From Methanothrix sp. (GTDB lineage Archaea > Halobacteriota > Methanosarcinia > Methanotrichales > Methanotrichaceae), in NCBI GenBank assembly GCA_029907715.1, contig JARYLI010000011.1:1-54657 (forward strand): a DNA stretch of 54,657 bases. Direction: 5' to 3'. Position 1 is the stretch's first letter; each line of letters starts with the position of its first letter. The translations under genes and the position numbers were made by a program. The notes under the pieces were generated by a model. That model made no database searches. It saw only the letters and a program-made list of their open reading frames with translations, and had not been told where the DNA came from. Below are positions 15,295 through 23,564 of the stretch, one piece after another.

Positions 15295-15471
15295 ATGCGA
15301 TTTACGGACATCGACTGGCGGGAGGTGCTGAACGACTGGAGCGAAGAAGACATCGAGTATCTGATGGAGATCTGCAGGGAGAAACTTGAGCAGATCTGGA
15401 TGGCGCGTCTCAGAAGCGAGAGCGCCGCGCAACGTGGAAGAAACAATATATCGCGAAACAAGGCAAGGTAG
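15295..15471 (+). CDS. Very small protein of unknown function
   Basis: 58 residues starting at the ATG two bases after the preceding stop (gtgtgagaatg). Begins MRFTDIDWREVLNDWSEED, acidic helical middle, basic Arg/Asn-rich tail (RGRNNISRNKAR). The tight spacing supports it as a real gene. Confidence 0.45.
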   Translation: MRFTDIDWREVLNDWSEEDIEYLMEICREKLEQIWMARLRSESAAQRGRNNISRNKAR

Positions 15472-15485
15472 AGTGGGGGTATCAG

Positions 15486-15758
15486 ATGGTAGTACTTGAG
15501 AAAGCGCCCGCAACCGCACAGCGTGTGGGAAAGAACGTCCTCGTTGAGGGCCTGATCGACCAGCTTCAGCAGGCGATCGAGGCGGCTCAGAGCAGCCTGA
15601 CAGCGCTGCAGAGCACAGTTACAGCGCTGCAGGGAGCGATCGACGATCTCGAAGAGCTTGTGGGCGAGATACCTGAGGGCGAGACCGTCGCCGACATTCT
15701 GGCGGATCATGAAACTCGCATCACCACCCTGGAGGGCGGTGGCGGCGGTGGATCGTAA
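15486..15758 (+). CDS. Coiled-coil protein ending in a glycine run
   Basis: 90 residues, RBS GGGGGTA-type. Heptad repeats at about residues 22-62 (LIDQLQQAIEAAQSSLTALQ) and again near the end (LADHETRITTLEGG) followed by GGGGGGS. Resembles fibre-associated trimeric coiled coils, but its place at the end of an early-type operon argues against a virion protein. Role unknown. Confidence 0.5.
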   Translation: MVVLEKAPATAQRVGKNVLVEGLIDQLQQAIEAAQSSLTALQSTVTALQGAIDDLEELVGEIPEGETVADILADHETRITTLEGGGGGGS

Positions 15759-16075
15759 CCGCCCCTGACAACGACTAGCACGCGGTCAAAGCTGTCAGCA
15801 GACAGCGACCGGGCGACACACGTCGCAGACCACATCACACATTATTTTTCACAGCTCTTCTGGGAAATCGATATCAGCAAAGGTCGTGTAATCTCTTTTT
15901 CCAGCAGGTTTCTCGCCGGAAGCAATATTCTCCTATCTGCTATGGAGAGATCCTTTGCTATAACACGTTTTACGTGGCCGGAGCGTCAGGCGATTTCTCT
16001 CTCCTTATGGTCGAAACATATATATACTTTCAAGTCGTAGGGAGTATTGTAAAAACGAGAACCGAGGAGGTTCGT
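15759..16075 (+). promoter_or_regulatory. Intergenic region with module copy B and TATA box
   Basis: Begins with a GCTGTC agca GACAGC hairpin (15791-15806) and a T-rich stretch, then the motif gaaatcgatatcagcaaa (15864-15881). Module B runs from 15878: caaaggtcgtgtaatctc, T-run, imperfect TTCCAGC/GCCGGAA hairpin, TCTCC (15929-15933)/GGAGA (15944-15948) hairpin, ataacacgttttacgtggcc, then gtcgaaa and the TATA box catatatatac (16017-16027). The leader gggagtattgtaaaa and RBS GAGGAGGT precede the ATG at 16076. The upstream half matches module A, the downstream half module C. Confidence 0.7.
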
Positions 16076-16417
16076 ATGAACGCATTCGAGTTTGGTCAAA
16101 AACTTGTGAACCTGTTTGGAACCGAAGATAGAGCTGCTGAGGCTCTGAGATACGCCGCTGCTGAATACAGCGAGAAGTTCGGGATCAGGCCCGACAACCC
16201 GCTCACAGTCGACGCATCGCTCAGCGTCGAGGAGCGGGCGAGACGTGACTTCGAGCGTGTCGCCGCGATGTATGGCGACATGCTCTGGGAGATGGACGCT
16301 GCGAAACTCGCTGCGATCCGCGCCAGGGAGAGCATATATGCGAGAGATCTCTCCCTGCCAGAGAGGGTAGACTTCCAAGTAGCATGGGTAAACGAGTACA
16401 ACAGGAGGGCAATGTGA
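16076..16417 (+). CDS. Helical protein of unknown function, first gene after module B
   Basis: 113 residues from the ATG after GAGGAGG (the open frame extends upstream into the promoter, which I discount). Almost wholly alpha-helical (MNAFEFGQKLVNLFGTEDRA, VEERARRDFERVAAMYGDM). No family recognised. Starts the nucleotide/replication block. Confidence 0.55.
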   Translation: MNAFEFGQKLVNLFGTEDRAAEALRYAAAEYSEKFGIRPDNPLTVDASLSVEERARRDFERVAAMYGDMLWEMDAAKLAAIRARESIYARDLSLPERVDFQVAWVNEYNRRAM

Positions 16418-16665
16418 TGGCAGAGCTCGATCCTGTCGTAGTAGAGGCGTTCGTTGAGGCGCATGGCGCCCTCAGCGCCATTTTAAAAAATGTAGGGCAG
16501 CCTGGCGACCGCGAATATATCGCGCTGCACAGACAGCACGCGGCGCGCCGAGCCCTCCAGAAGATCTGGAAAGCAGTGATCCAGGTGGAGGGCAGCGAAG
16601 CGATCGATAAGTATGTGAAGCTGTTCGGGCTCGATGAGGTGGATGGAAATGAGTCTGGAGCCTGA
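16417..16665 (+). CDS. Small helical protein of unknown function
   Basis: 82 residues. ATG at 16417 overlaps the upstream TGA (TGATG) and follows AGGAGGG; an in-frame ATG at 16384 lacks such a site. Helical, with HRQHAARRALQKIWKAVIQV. No family recognised. Confidence 0.5.
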   Translation: MAELDPVVVEAFVEAHGALSAILKNVGQPGDREYIALHRQHAARRALQKIWKAVIQVEGSEAIDKYVKLFGLDEVDGNESGA

Positions 16666-16819
16666 AGTCAGGGAGGCGCTTGAGCTGGCGCTCAAAGTGC
16701 TGACAGAGGGGCTTGAAGACATCCCAGCGGGGATGAGAAAGACCAAATTCGCGAAGATGAGGGTGGAGGCGAAGCGCGCGATACGCCGCGTGCTTCGTGC
16801 ACATTCAGAGGTGGTGTAA
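16649..16819 (+). CDS. Very small helical protein
   Basis: 56 residues from the ATG at 16649, six bases after GAGGTGG. Sequence is one or two amphipathic helices (EVREALELALKVLTEGLED, then AKMRVEAKRAIRRVL). Its stop overlaps the next start (TAATG). Unknown function. Confidence 0.45.
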   Translation: MSLEPEVREALELALKVLTEGLEDIPAGMRKTKFAKMRVEAKRAIRRVLRAHSEVV

Positions 16820-17619
16820 TGAGCCAGATCAAGATGTATGCAGTCAGCAGGCTGTTCGACGCGAAAGACAGCCCGCTCTCCAGCACAAAGCTGGTGGTCG
16901 ACGCGCGAGGGTTCAGGTGGACGTTCGACCGCCTGAACTCTCCCTACATCTCGCACAAGGTCTGCGAGATAGAGCCAGTCGAGAAGACTGGCTGGCTGGT
17001 GATCAGAAACGACAAGCACGCGATCGCTCTGGCGTGCGATCCGAACGCAGCCCCGCCTGCGGGCCTGCTCAGGCCAGGGCGCTCCAGAGTAGTCAAGGAA
17101 TGGTATGTCATGGAGCACGTGCCTGGGTATGTCGTGCAGGACGTGCTGAACCGCGCTCGCTCTCTGATACCGGCGGGATTCGATCTCGCTGACACAGACC
17201 CCGTCAGGCTCGCGGTCGAGACGCCGAAGCTCGCATGGTTCCGCGACAGGGAGCCGGTGTACTGGGGAGCAGTGACAGAGACCATCAACAGTCCCATCGT
17301 GGTGGAACTGCCACCGAGAGAGGACTGGGAGATCGACCGCTGGGGCGATGGCATCTGCCTTGTGAACGACGATGCGGGCACGTTCACCGAGAGACTGCCC
17401 CGCGCGACCGCCATAGCGTGGCGCGGGTACAGACTTGAGCCCGTTGACGATCATTACCAGTTCGCCGAAGCACCGGTGGCGTTCAAGGTCAGGTTCAACG
17501 ACAGCGTGCACGACGCCGAGGGATTCGCAGTCCCGCGCGGGAAATACAGGCTCGCCGGGAACGGAATCGATCACGAGATCCCCGACGTGGGCGAGAACCT
17601 TGTGTTTATCGGAAGGTAG
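16819..17619 (+). CDS. Protein of unknown function
   Basis: 266 residues, GAGGTGG RBS. Mixed alpha/beta, with many Trp and Pro and a beta-rich C-terminus (YRLAGNGIDHEIPDVGENL). One segment reads like a nucleotide-pathway or capsid-like beta fold, but no named motif is visible. Lies directly before the clamp-ThyA fusion, separated by a hairpin terminator, so it may belong to a separate transcript end. Confidence 0.45.
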   Translation: MSQIKMYAVSRLFDAKDSPLSSTKLVVDARGFRWTFDRLNSPYISHKVCEIEPVEKTGWLVIRNDKHAIALACDPNAAPPAGLLRPGRSRVVKEWYVMEHVPGYVVQDVLNRARSLIPAGFDLADTDPVRLAVETPKLAWFRDREPVYWGAVTETINSPIVVELPPREDWEIDRWGDGICLVNDDAGTFTERLPRATAIAWRGYRLEPVDDHYQFAEAPVAFKVRFNDSVHDAEGFAVPRGKYRLAGNGIDHEIPDVGENLVFIGR

Positions 17620-17640
17620 ACACAAGGTGTCTATTTATTT
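17618..17640 (+). terminator. Hairpin plus T-rich tail
   Basis: AGACAC aag GTGTCT (17618-17632) overlaps the stop codon and is followed by atttattt. It may reduce read-through into the clamp-ThyA gene. Confidence 0.5.
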
Positions 17641-17654
17641 TCGAGGTGTTTATA

Positions 17655-18650
17655 ATGTTCCGTGGAAAGATCAAGGCGCGAAAGCTCTATACCGCCATCA
17701 AGGCGCTGTACCCGCTCATGACAAGAGCGAGGGTGCATGTCAGTGATAGATTCGTTGAGCTCGCTGCTATGGATTCTCAGCACGCGGTCGCTGCTTATGT
17801 GGAGGTCGACAGCGACGAGTTCGACAGATATGACTATTCTGAGGACGTGAAGTTCGGGCTCAACCTGAATCACGCCCTCGCAGCTCTGAGCGTCGCGGAG
17901 AAAGATATTTGCATCGAGATCGAGGGAACGACCGCGAAGCTAAGCACAGGGACGTTCACCGCGACAACACAGAGCGATATGCGGGCGTTTGTGGATGGAA
18001 TAGACAACACATTCAGTCTGATGCTGGGAAGCAGTATGCTGTTCAACGACTTTATATATCCTGAGGCGGCCTGGAGCTGGGCAGTCTCGATAGTCCAGCG
18101 CCAGGGCACGTCCTTCATAGACGAGGACGGGCGCAGAGCGATGCGAGTCCTCGGTCTGGGCATAGAGATCGAGAAGCCGCTTGAGGGGTGGCCCATCCGG
18201 GGGTCAGGATGGGACATGCCCGCGCTCGAAGAGTACGCGAAGCAGCTCCTCGATCCCGACCGGCGCGGGTTCTCGTACACGTATGGCGAACGCCTCTGCG
18301 GTGGCGAAGTGAACCAGATCGAGCGGGCGATCAAGCTCATGCGAGACCGCCCGACAACGCGCCGCGCCGTCGCCACGACGTGGAAGACTGTGAGGGACAC
18401 GTGCACGTCCGCGCGAGGGCGTCATGCGCCGTGCCTGATCGCTCTGTGTTTCCAGGCCCGTAGGGACAGCGTCATGGAGCGTGACATGCTCGACCTGACC
18501 GCATTCTTCCGGTCGTGGGACGTGCAGCGAGCCGCGCCCGCGAACATGTACGGGCTGGCGAAGCTGCTTGAGCACGTCGCTCTGAACGTCGCCAGGACTC
18601 CTGGGAAGCTCAGGATCATGGCAGCCGACGCTCATATCTATGTGGACTGA
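17655..18650 (+). CDS. Half-PCNA sliding clamp domain fused to thymidylate synthase
   Basis: 331 residues from the ATG at 17655 (GAGGTG upstream). Residues 1-105 read as the first domain of an archaeal PCNA: MFRGKIKARKLYTAIKALYP, FVELAAMDSQHAV, EFDRYDY, FGLNLNHALAALS. A second PCNA domain is absent. Residues about 140-331 read as ThyA-type thymidylate synthase: YTYGERL (208-214), TRRAVATTW (235-243), catalytic Cys260 in HAPC, phosphate-binding RSWD (286-289), dUMP-selecting Asn297, and AHIY (326-329). All key ThyA residues are present, so it should methylate dUMP to dTMP. The clamp part could tether dTMP synthesis to the fork. This combination is, to my knowledge, not a described architecture. 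Confidence 0.8.
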   Translation: MFRGKIKARKLYTAIKALYPLMTRARVHVSDRFVELAAMDSQHAVAAYVEVDSDEFDRYDYSEDVKFGLNLNHALAALSVAEKDICIEIEGTTAKLSTGTFTATTQSDMRAFVDGIDNTFSLMLGSSMLFNDFIYPEAAWSWAVSIVQRQGTSFIDEDGRRAMRVLGLGIEIEKPLEGWPIRGSGWDMPALEEYAKQLLDPDRRGFSYTYGERLCGGEVNQIERAIKLMRDRPTTRRAVATTWKTVRDTCTSARGRHAPCLIALCFQARRDSVMERDMLDLTAFFRSWDVQRAAPANMYGLAKLLEHVALNVARTPGKLRIMAADAHIYVD

Positions 18651-18662
18651 AGACAGTCACAT

Positions 18663-19067
18663 ATGAGAAAAAGGTCGGACGAAGAGAACAGGGTGTTGAA
18701 AGAGCTCGAAGCGTGCAGCCTGCGACAGATGGAGGAGATCCGGTCGCTGAAGTTGGAGCTGGAATCAGCTCGAAAAGATTGCAGCTTGAAAGACGCCGAG
18801 ATCTCCAGACTCCAGCAGGAACTCCGGGTCGCGCTCGAAGCGAACGAAGAGCTGCGACGCCTCGCGGAGGAGGTCGCGACGCTGAAGCGCGACCTTGAGC
18901 ACGCGCGGGAGCTGTTGAACGTCCGCGCTGCAGAGGTGGCGTGGCTCAGAGAGCTGGTCATGCACACGACAGCAGTGCAGTCCCGTCCACAGCTCCCGGC
19001 TCCGGAACCACAGACCGCGCCGCCTCCATCCGTGGCGAGCAGGTTGCGTAAGCTGATCAGACTGTGA
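18663..19067 (+). CDS. Coiled-coil protein with a proline-rich tail
   Basis: 134 residues. Residues about 5-100 are one long coiled coil (LKLELESARKDCSLKDAEIS), then a Pro-rich linker (LPAPEPQTAPPP) and a short basic helix (ASRLRKLIRL). Twelve bases after the clamp-ThyA stop. Could be a structural partner of the replication proteins; no family recognised. Confidence 0.5.
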   Translation: MRKRSDEENRVLKELEACSLRQMEEIRSLKLELESARKDCSLKDAEISRLQQELRVALEANEELRRLAEEVATLKRDLEHARELLNVRAAEVAWLRELVMHTTAVQSRPQLPAPEPQTAPPPSVASRLRKLIRL

Positions 19068-19070
19068 AAG

Positions 19071-19087
19071 CCGCCCCCCCAGGGCGG
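19071..19087 (+). promoter_or_regulatory. GC hairpin before nrdD
   Basis: CCGCCC cccca GGGCGG, followed by an AT-rich stretch. Attenuator or mRNA-processing site for the reductase gene. Confidence 0.45.
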
Positions 19088-19115
19088 AGATTAAATTTTG
19101 CAGAGGTGCATAAAA

Positions 19116-21836
19116 ATGAAGGTCGCTCGTAGCGACGGCAGTATCTCTGAATGGAACAAGAAAGCAATAATAGATCAGCTCACAGCGGACTCCGAACTCG
19201 CATCTGAGCTGTTCGGGGCTGAACCGCTCTCGAAAGATCTGATCAAGGAGATTGCAGACGAGACAGAGCGTCGGGTCAGGCAGACAGGCCTGAAGTGCGT
19301 GACCGGCGCGCTGATCCGGGAGGTCGTGAACAACGTGCTGCTCGAACGCGGGTTGATCGCCGTGAAAAATGCGAGCACGCGCGTGGGTGTGCCGCTGGCA
19401 GACGCGATCGATATCGATCTCGGTCGAGGGTTCGAGCACAACGAGAACGCGAACCTGCAGGACAACGCCGAGACTTCGCACAAGAAAAAGGCGGACAGGC
19501 TCTGCAAAGAGCAGTACCTGCTCATGCTGCCGGAGAAGCTGGCGAAAGCTCACCGCTCCGGAGATATCCACGTCCACGACCTGGAGTACTTCGGGACGAG
19601 ACCTTTCTGCCAGGATCATGATCTGAGATACTTCTTTTACTACGGGTTGATGCCGGACGGGCGTGGTAATAAAGCGTCCGTCGCAGGCCCTGCGAAGCGG
19701 CCTGAGGTTGCGATCCTGCACGCTGTGAAGGCCCTGGGCAGCGCTCAGACGAACTTCGCAGGCGGACAGGGCTTCTATAACTTCCTGACCTTCGTGGCGC
19801 CGTACCTGGAGGGGCTGAGCTATGACGAGATCAAGCAGCTCATGCAGATGTTTGTGTACGAGATGACCCAGATGATGGTCGCGCGCGGCGGGCAGCTCGT
19901 GTTCTCCTCAGTCCAGCTCACTCCAGGGGTGCCGAAGATATGGAGAGACAAGCCAGTCGTTTACAAGGGCCGGGTGTGGAATGGAGAGCAGGCGCCGCTT
20001 CGCGTTTATGGAGAGTTTGAGAGAGAAGTCCGTCTCTCCTTCAAAGCTCTGATGGAGGTCATGCTGGAGGGGGATTACTGGGGCAAGCCGTTCAGTTTCC
20101 CGAAGCCGGAGATAAGCATCGAGCCTGACTTTATGAAGGAGGACGAAGCGTTTAACGCAGCCCATCCCGACCTGCCGGCATACAGAGACCTGTACTTACT
20201 GGCGTTCAAGCTGGCAGCGAAGTATGGCGCGCCCTACTTCGACAACCAGCTCCCTGAATACCGTGGCGCTGGAGAGGGGATATCGTGCTACCAGTGTCTC
20301 ACAAGCGGGACGCGTGTTGCGATCCAGACGCCTGCGGGCGTGATAAAGATAGAGACGTTTCATAACCTGTTCGAGCAGGCAGCGACGATAGGGAAGGTCA
20401 CGACAGACATCACGGGCGGGGAGTACGTCGACGTGAACTTCGATGTGTTCGGGGTGGACGTAAAGTCTCTCACAGTCGCACGCAGAAACGTGCGCGGGAT
20501 CGTGCGAAGGAGGTACCGTGGCGATATAGTCTCGATCCATCTCGACACGGGCTATCGCAGGCTGGTAGCGACGCCTGATCATCCTGTGTTCGTTCACAGG
20601 AACGGCGCGACGATCAAGACCAGCGCTGGAGAAGTCCGCGAGGGTGACGGGATGATAGTCCTGCACCGCACATACTCCAGGGCGACGATAATGCATGTCG
20701 CAAACGTCAAGCGCTACAGGTACGATGGGTACGTCTACGACTTCGTTGATGTGGCGGACGTGCACAACTTCGCGACCGCCGACGGAATCGTGGTCGGGAA
20801 CTGCTGTGCCTATCAATTTTCTTCGACTGCGTATAATGATAAAGACTTCCACGACAAGCTATATTTCCGGAACGGGAAGCACTTCTCGATGGGATCGTGG
20901 CAGGTTGTAACGCTGAACTGTCCCCGCGCTGCCTACATCGCAGAGCACGACGATGGGAAGCTGATCAAGACGCTGAAACAGCTCATGGATCTCGCTGTGG
21001 AGGTGTTCGCAGCGAAGCAGAAGCTCATGCAGATGGCACTGGGCGCAGACAGGATGCCATTCGCAACGCAGCGCCCGCGCGACCCCTCGACTGGCGAGCC
21101 GGGTGCGATCGCAGTCGATCTCGATGGCCTCGTTTACACGATAGGTGTCGTGGGAATCAACGAGATGGTGCAGTACCACACCGGGAAGCAGCTCCATGAG
21201 TCGAGAGACGCATGGGCGCTGGCGATCAGGGCGATAACAGAGATGAAGATGTACGCAGCAGAGCTCAGCCGGAAGCATGGGATGCAGATAGCGCTCGCTC
21301 GAACGCCCGCCGAGACCGTGGCGCAGAGGTTCGCAGTGCTTGATTTGCGTGACCGCCGGTTCGGGAAGAAAGCTGCGACGGTCGTAAGGGGCGATGTCGA
21401 GAGAGCGAGAGCGATGAAAGGCATGGATCTGCCAGTCTATTACACGAACGGGACGCACGTGAACGTGTCCGCGCCCGTCCCGCTCCAGAGGAGGGTCGAG
21501 CTTGAGCACGTCTTTTTCCCGATACTGGACGGTGGAAACATTTTTCACATCTTCCTTGGGGAAGGTGATCCCGACCCAGAAGCGCTGATGCGGTTCGGGC
21601 TGAGCCTGGCGACGAAGACGCAGATAGGTTACTTCGCTTTCACTAGGGATTTGACTGTGTGCCTTAACTGCTACTCGATCCAGCCTGGGCTCCACGACAG
21701 GTGCAGCCTGTGTGGGTCTGAGCACGTCGACCAGATCAGCCGCATCACCGGGTATTTGCAGGCGGTCAGCGGCTGGAACGAAGCGAAGAAGCAGGAGCTC
21801 CGAGACCGCACGAGGGTCAGCGACGTGCGAATCTGA
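19116..21836 (+). CDS. nrdD: Anaerobic ribonucleoside-triphosphate reductase with an intein
   Basis: 906 residues from the ATG at 19116 (GAGGTG at 19103-19108); 737 after intein removal. Residues about 1-90 are an ATP-cone (allosteric) domain; the barrel includes HVHDLEYFGTRPFC and GGQGFYN; the active-site stretch SCYQ is joined to CCAYQFSS after splicing; the C-terminus has a four-Cys zinc site (CLNC, CSLCG) and the glycyl-radical loop RITGYL. It reduces NTPs to dNTPs with a glycyl radical and needs an NrdG activase, which I did not find here, so the host enzyme is probably used. Oxygen sensitivity implies an anaerobic host. With ThyA it secures dNTPs for viral replication. Confidence 0.95.
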   Translation: MKVARSDGSISEWNKKAIIDQLTADSELASELFGAEPLSKDLIKEIADETERRVRQTGLKCVTGALIREVVNNVLLERGLIAVKNASTRVGVPLADAIDIDLGRGFEHNENANLQDNAETSHKKKADRLCKEQYLLMLPEKLAKAHRSGDIHVHDLEYFGTRPFCQDHDLRYFFYYGLMPDGRGNKASVAGPAKRPEVAILHAVKALGSAQTNFAGGQGFYNFLTFVAPYLEGLSYDEIKQLMQMFVYEMTQMMVARGGQLVFSSVQLTPGVPKIWRDKPVVYKGRVWNGEQAPLRVYGEFEREVRLSFKALMEVMLEGDYWGKPFSFPKPEISIEPDFMKEDEAFNAAHPDLPAYRDLYLLAFKLAAKYGAPYFDNQLPEYRGAGEGISCYQCLTSGTRVAIQTPAGVIKIETFHNLFEQAATIGKVTTDITGGEYVDVNFDVFGVDVKSLTVARRNVRGIVRRRYRGDIVSIHLDTGYRRLVATPDHPVFVHRNGATIKTSAGEVREGDGMIVLHRTYSRATIMHVANVKRYRYDGYVYDFVDVADVHNFATADGIVVGNCCAYQFSSTAYNDKDFHDKLYFRNGKHFSMGSWQVVTLNCPRAAYIAEHDDGKLIKTLKQLMDLAVEVFAAKQKLMQMALGADRMPFATQRPRDPSTGEPGAIAVDLDGLVYTIGVVGINEMVQYHTGKQLHESRDAWALAIRAITEMKMYAAELSRKHGMQIALARTPAETVAQRFAVLDLRDRRFGKKAATVVRGDVERARAMKGMDLPVYYTNGTHVNVSAPVPLQRRVELEHVFFPILDGGNIFHIFLGEGDPDPEALMRFGLSLATKTQIGYFAFTRDLTVCLNCYSIQPGLHDRCSLCGSEHVDQISRITGYLQAVSGWNEAKKQELRDRTRVSDVRI
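20295..20801 (+). other. Mini-intein in NrdD
   Basis: 169 residues. Starts at Cys (CLTSGTRVAI, block A), has the block B motif ATPDHPVFV, and ends VYDFVDVADVHNFATADG then IVVGN, followed by Cys+1. No homing endonuclease domain is present. The penultimate residue is Gly rather than the usual His, a known but uncommon variant. The insertion is immediately before the CC pair of the reductase active site, so enzyme activity needs splicing. Confidence 0.9.
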
Positions 21837-21846
21837 GAGGTCGTAA

Positions 21847-21857
21847 CTTATATATAC
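21847..21857 (+). promoter_or_regulatory. TATA box, leaderless promoter
   Basis: cttatatatac with centre about 27 bases before the ATG at 21879, which has no RBS. Confidence 0.6.
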
Positions 21858-21878
21858 TTTCCAGATACACATATTTTT

Positions 21879-22643
21879 ATGTCATCGAAGTACGAAGTGA
21901 TTGAAGGATACAGCCAGTCAGTGTGGAAATCGCTAGTAGTGAAGTCCATCAGGCTTGGCTGGCTGGATGGACTGCTCGCAGCCCGCGCGAGGCTTACGCA
22001 GAGCGCTTTCGCTAGATTATTCGAGCGTGGCGTTTTTGAAGACATTTTGCCGCGCAGAGAGGACGTGTCATGGATTCTTGAGATCATCCACAGCGACGAC
22101 ATCGATCGATTCAGCGAGGTTCTCTCTGTCGAGACATATCATGGCAAATTCTCGTACTCGTGGTACAACCGCGACTACGAGCGAATAGGCGAGCTGTTCA
22201 AGCAGGGCTACCGCGACGAAGCAGTAGCCCGCACGAAGCAGGCAGTACCACAGCTCATAGATCCAGTAGGCGCCGCCGCAAACGTGACAGCATGGATCTG
22301 GCACCTGCACGAGATTCCCGAAGAAGATCTCAGGAGACCGGTCGACAGAACTCCCTTCGCAGGCCCAAGGGAGCCGTTTGTAGATATGCACCCGCTCGAA
22401 GGCAAGCGATCTGGGCGATGGCATACGATCCTCTGTGGCCATCCGCGCGACCACGACCGACTGCGAGCCGAGGTGCACAGGATCGGGTGGGAGGGTGTCA
22501 GAAAGCAGGTGCATGAATCGCCGATAGTCCCGCCATCATTCCCAGTCCTAGCGCCGCCGACTTTCTCAGAGACGAAGCCGAAGAGGGCGACGCCTGGAAA
22601 GCGCGAAAAGAAACCGGAGCAGGTCACGTTCTCGTTTTTCTGA
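21879..22643 (+). CDS. Helical protein with a C-terminal PIP-like clamp-binding motif
   Basis: 254 residues. N-terminal 150 residues are helical (KSLVVKSIRLGWLDGLLAAR, FEDILPRREDVSWILEII) and recall, weakly, the C-terminal helical part of RarA/MgsA-type replication ATPases; no Walker motifs are present. A Pro-rich, basic linker leads to the very C-terminal QVTFSFF, close to a PCNA-interacting peptide (Q-x-x-hydrophobic-x-x-aromatic-aromatic) though one residue short. Gene has its own leaderless promoter. Probably a replication accessory that binds the host or viral clamp. Confidence 0.5.
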   Translation: MSSKYEVIEGYSQSVWKSLVVKSIRLGWLDGLLAARARLTQSAFARLFERGVFEDILPRREDVSWILEIIHSDDIDRFSEVLSVETYHGKFSYSWYNRDYERIGELFKQGYRDEAVARTKQAVPQLIDPVGAAANVTAWIWHLHEIPEEDLRRPVDRTPFAGPREPFVDMHPLEGKRSGRWHTILCGHPRDHDRLRAEVHRIGWEGVRKQVHESPIVPPSFPVLAPPTFSETKPKRATPGKREKKPEQVTFSFF

Positions 22644-22706
22644 ACGCTTGAGAGAAGATACGCCGCGCCCGTCGACTGGGGAGAGCACGTCAGAAAAGTG
22701 TGGGGA

Positions 22707-22717
22707 AAATATATATC
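22707..22717 (+). promoter_or_regulatory. TATA box for the second ParB-like gene
   Basis: aaatatatatc, about 40 bases before the GTG at 22752; leader includes GAGGTGG at 22741. Confidence 0.5.
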
Positions 22718-22751
22718 ATGTTCCACAAAAAAGTATCTCTGAGGTGGTTTG

Positions 22752-23507
22752 GTGGAGGACAAACTCGATGAGAGCCAGTCTGGAACCGAACAGGGTGTGA
22801 GCGAAGTCGAGATCACGAGAAAGGTCGAGCTGCTGGAGGTGGATATAGACCAGCTCGAATCAAACGTATTCTCTGCGAACGAGGAGGACGACAGCACTTT
22901 CACGCGCCTGCAGGACGAGATCAAGCGGCGTGGGCTGATCGAGCTGCCTGTGGTGACGAAGAAAGACGAGAACCGCTACACGATCATCGCAGGACACCAC
23001 CGCGTGAACGCGCTCCGGTCGCTGGGCGTGAAGCGAGTGCCTGTCGTGCTCTACAAGGGTAGGATCGAGACCAGGGAGGACATGTTCAACCTTGTAAACA
23101 ATATGAACCTGATCCGAGGGACGATAAGAAAGTCCGAGCTGATCAGAAAGATCCGGGAGTTCGACCTCGACCCCACGAAGCTGGATCTGCACAAGAACCC
23201 GTGGACGCTGCTGGTGCCGAAAGTCACCGAGGAGGACATAGCCAGACGCGACGCTGAAGCGATGAGGAACGCGAAGATCCAGGATATGGCGCTGAAGATA
23301 GCGAAAGAGATAGCAAAAACTCTGATCATGGAAAAAGACGAATTCCTGACGTTCATTGTGGTGCACGACAGACCGGCAGCCGTGATAAGGATCCCGTTCA
23401 AGTCCATGAAGATGGCGCGCGATAGGTCAGTGGAGATCAAGAAACGCATCGAAAGCGCACTCGCAGACATCAGGGAGATCGCTGCGGAGATGGAGGAAGA
23501 AGAGTAA
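22752..23507 (+). CDS. ParB-like nuclease-domain protein
   Basis: 251 residues from the GTG at 22752 (correct spacing to GAGGTGG). Residues about 28-110 carry the ParB/Srx fold with RLQDEIKRRGLIELPVVT and the GHHR site in IIAGHHRVNALRSLG. The rest is a long helical region ending in an acidic run (EIAAEMEEEE). No HTH is obvious. Such proteins are common in viruses near terminase genes and may be NTPases, nucleases or regulators. It stands just upstream of terminase. Confidence 0.75.
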   Translation: MEDKLDESQSGTEQGVSEVEITRKVELLEVDIDQLESNVFSANEEDDSTFTRLQDEIKRRGLIELPVVTKKDENRYTIIAGHHRVNALRSLGVKRVPVVLYKGRIETREDMFNLVNNMNLIRGTIRKSELIRKIREFDLDPTKLDLHKNPWTLLVPKVTEEDIARRDAEAMRNAKIQDMALKIAKEIAKTLIMEKDEFLTFIVVHDRPAAVIRIPFKSMKMARDRSVEIKKRIESALADIREIAAEMEEEE

Positions 23508-23564
23508 AAATGCAGATCCTCCGGAGGCGAAGGCGAAGCATGTCGGTTTCTCATAAAATCGAAA

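Noticed and set aside
15974..16075. Longer starts reaching upstream through promoter regions (also 31681, 29067, 44041, 36601, 51723)
   Set aside because: The upstream parts cover TATA boxes or neighbouring genes; the internal starts chosen have RBS sites, stop/start overlaps or leaderless spacing.
16483..17625. 380-codon minus-strand ORF over 16417-17619
   Set aside because: Opposite three plus-strand genes that have RBS sites and overlapping start/stop coupling.
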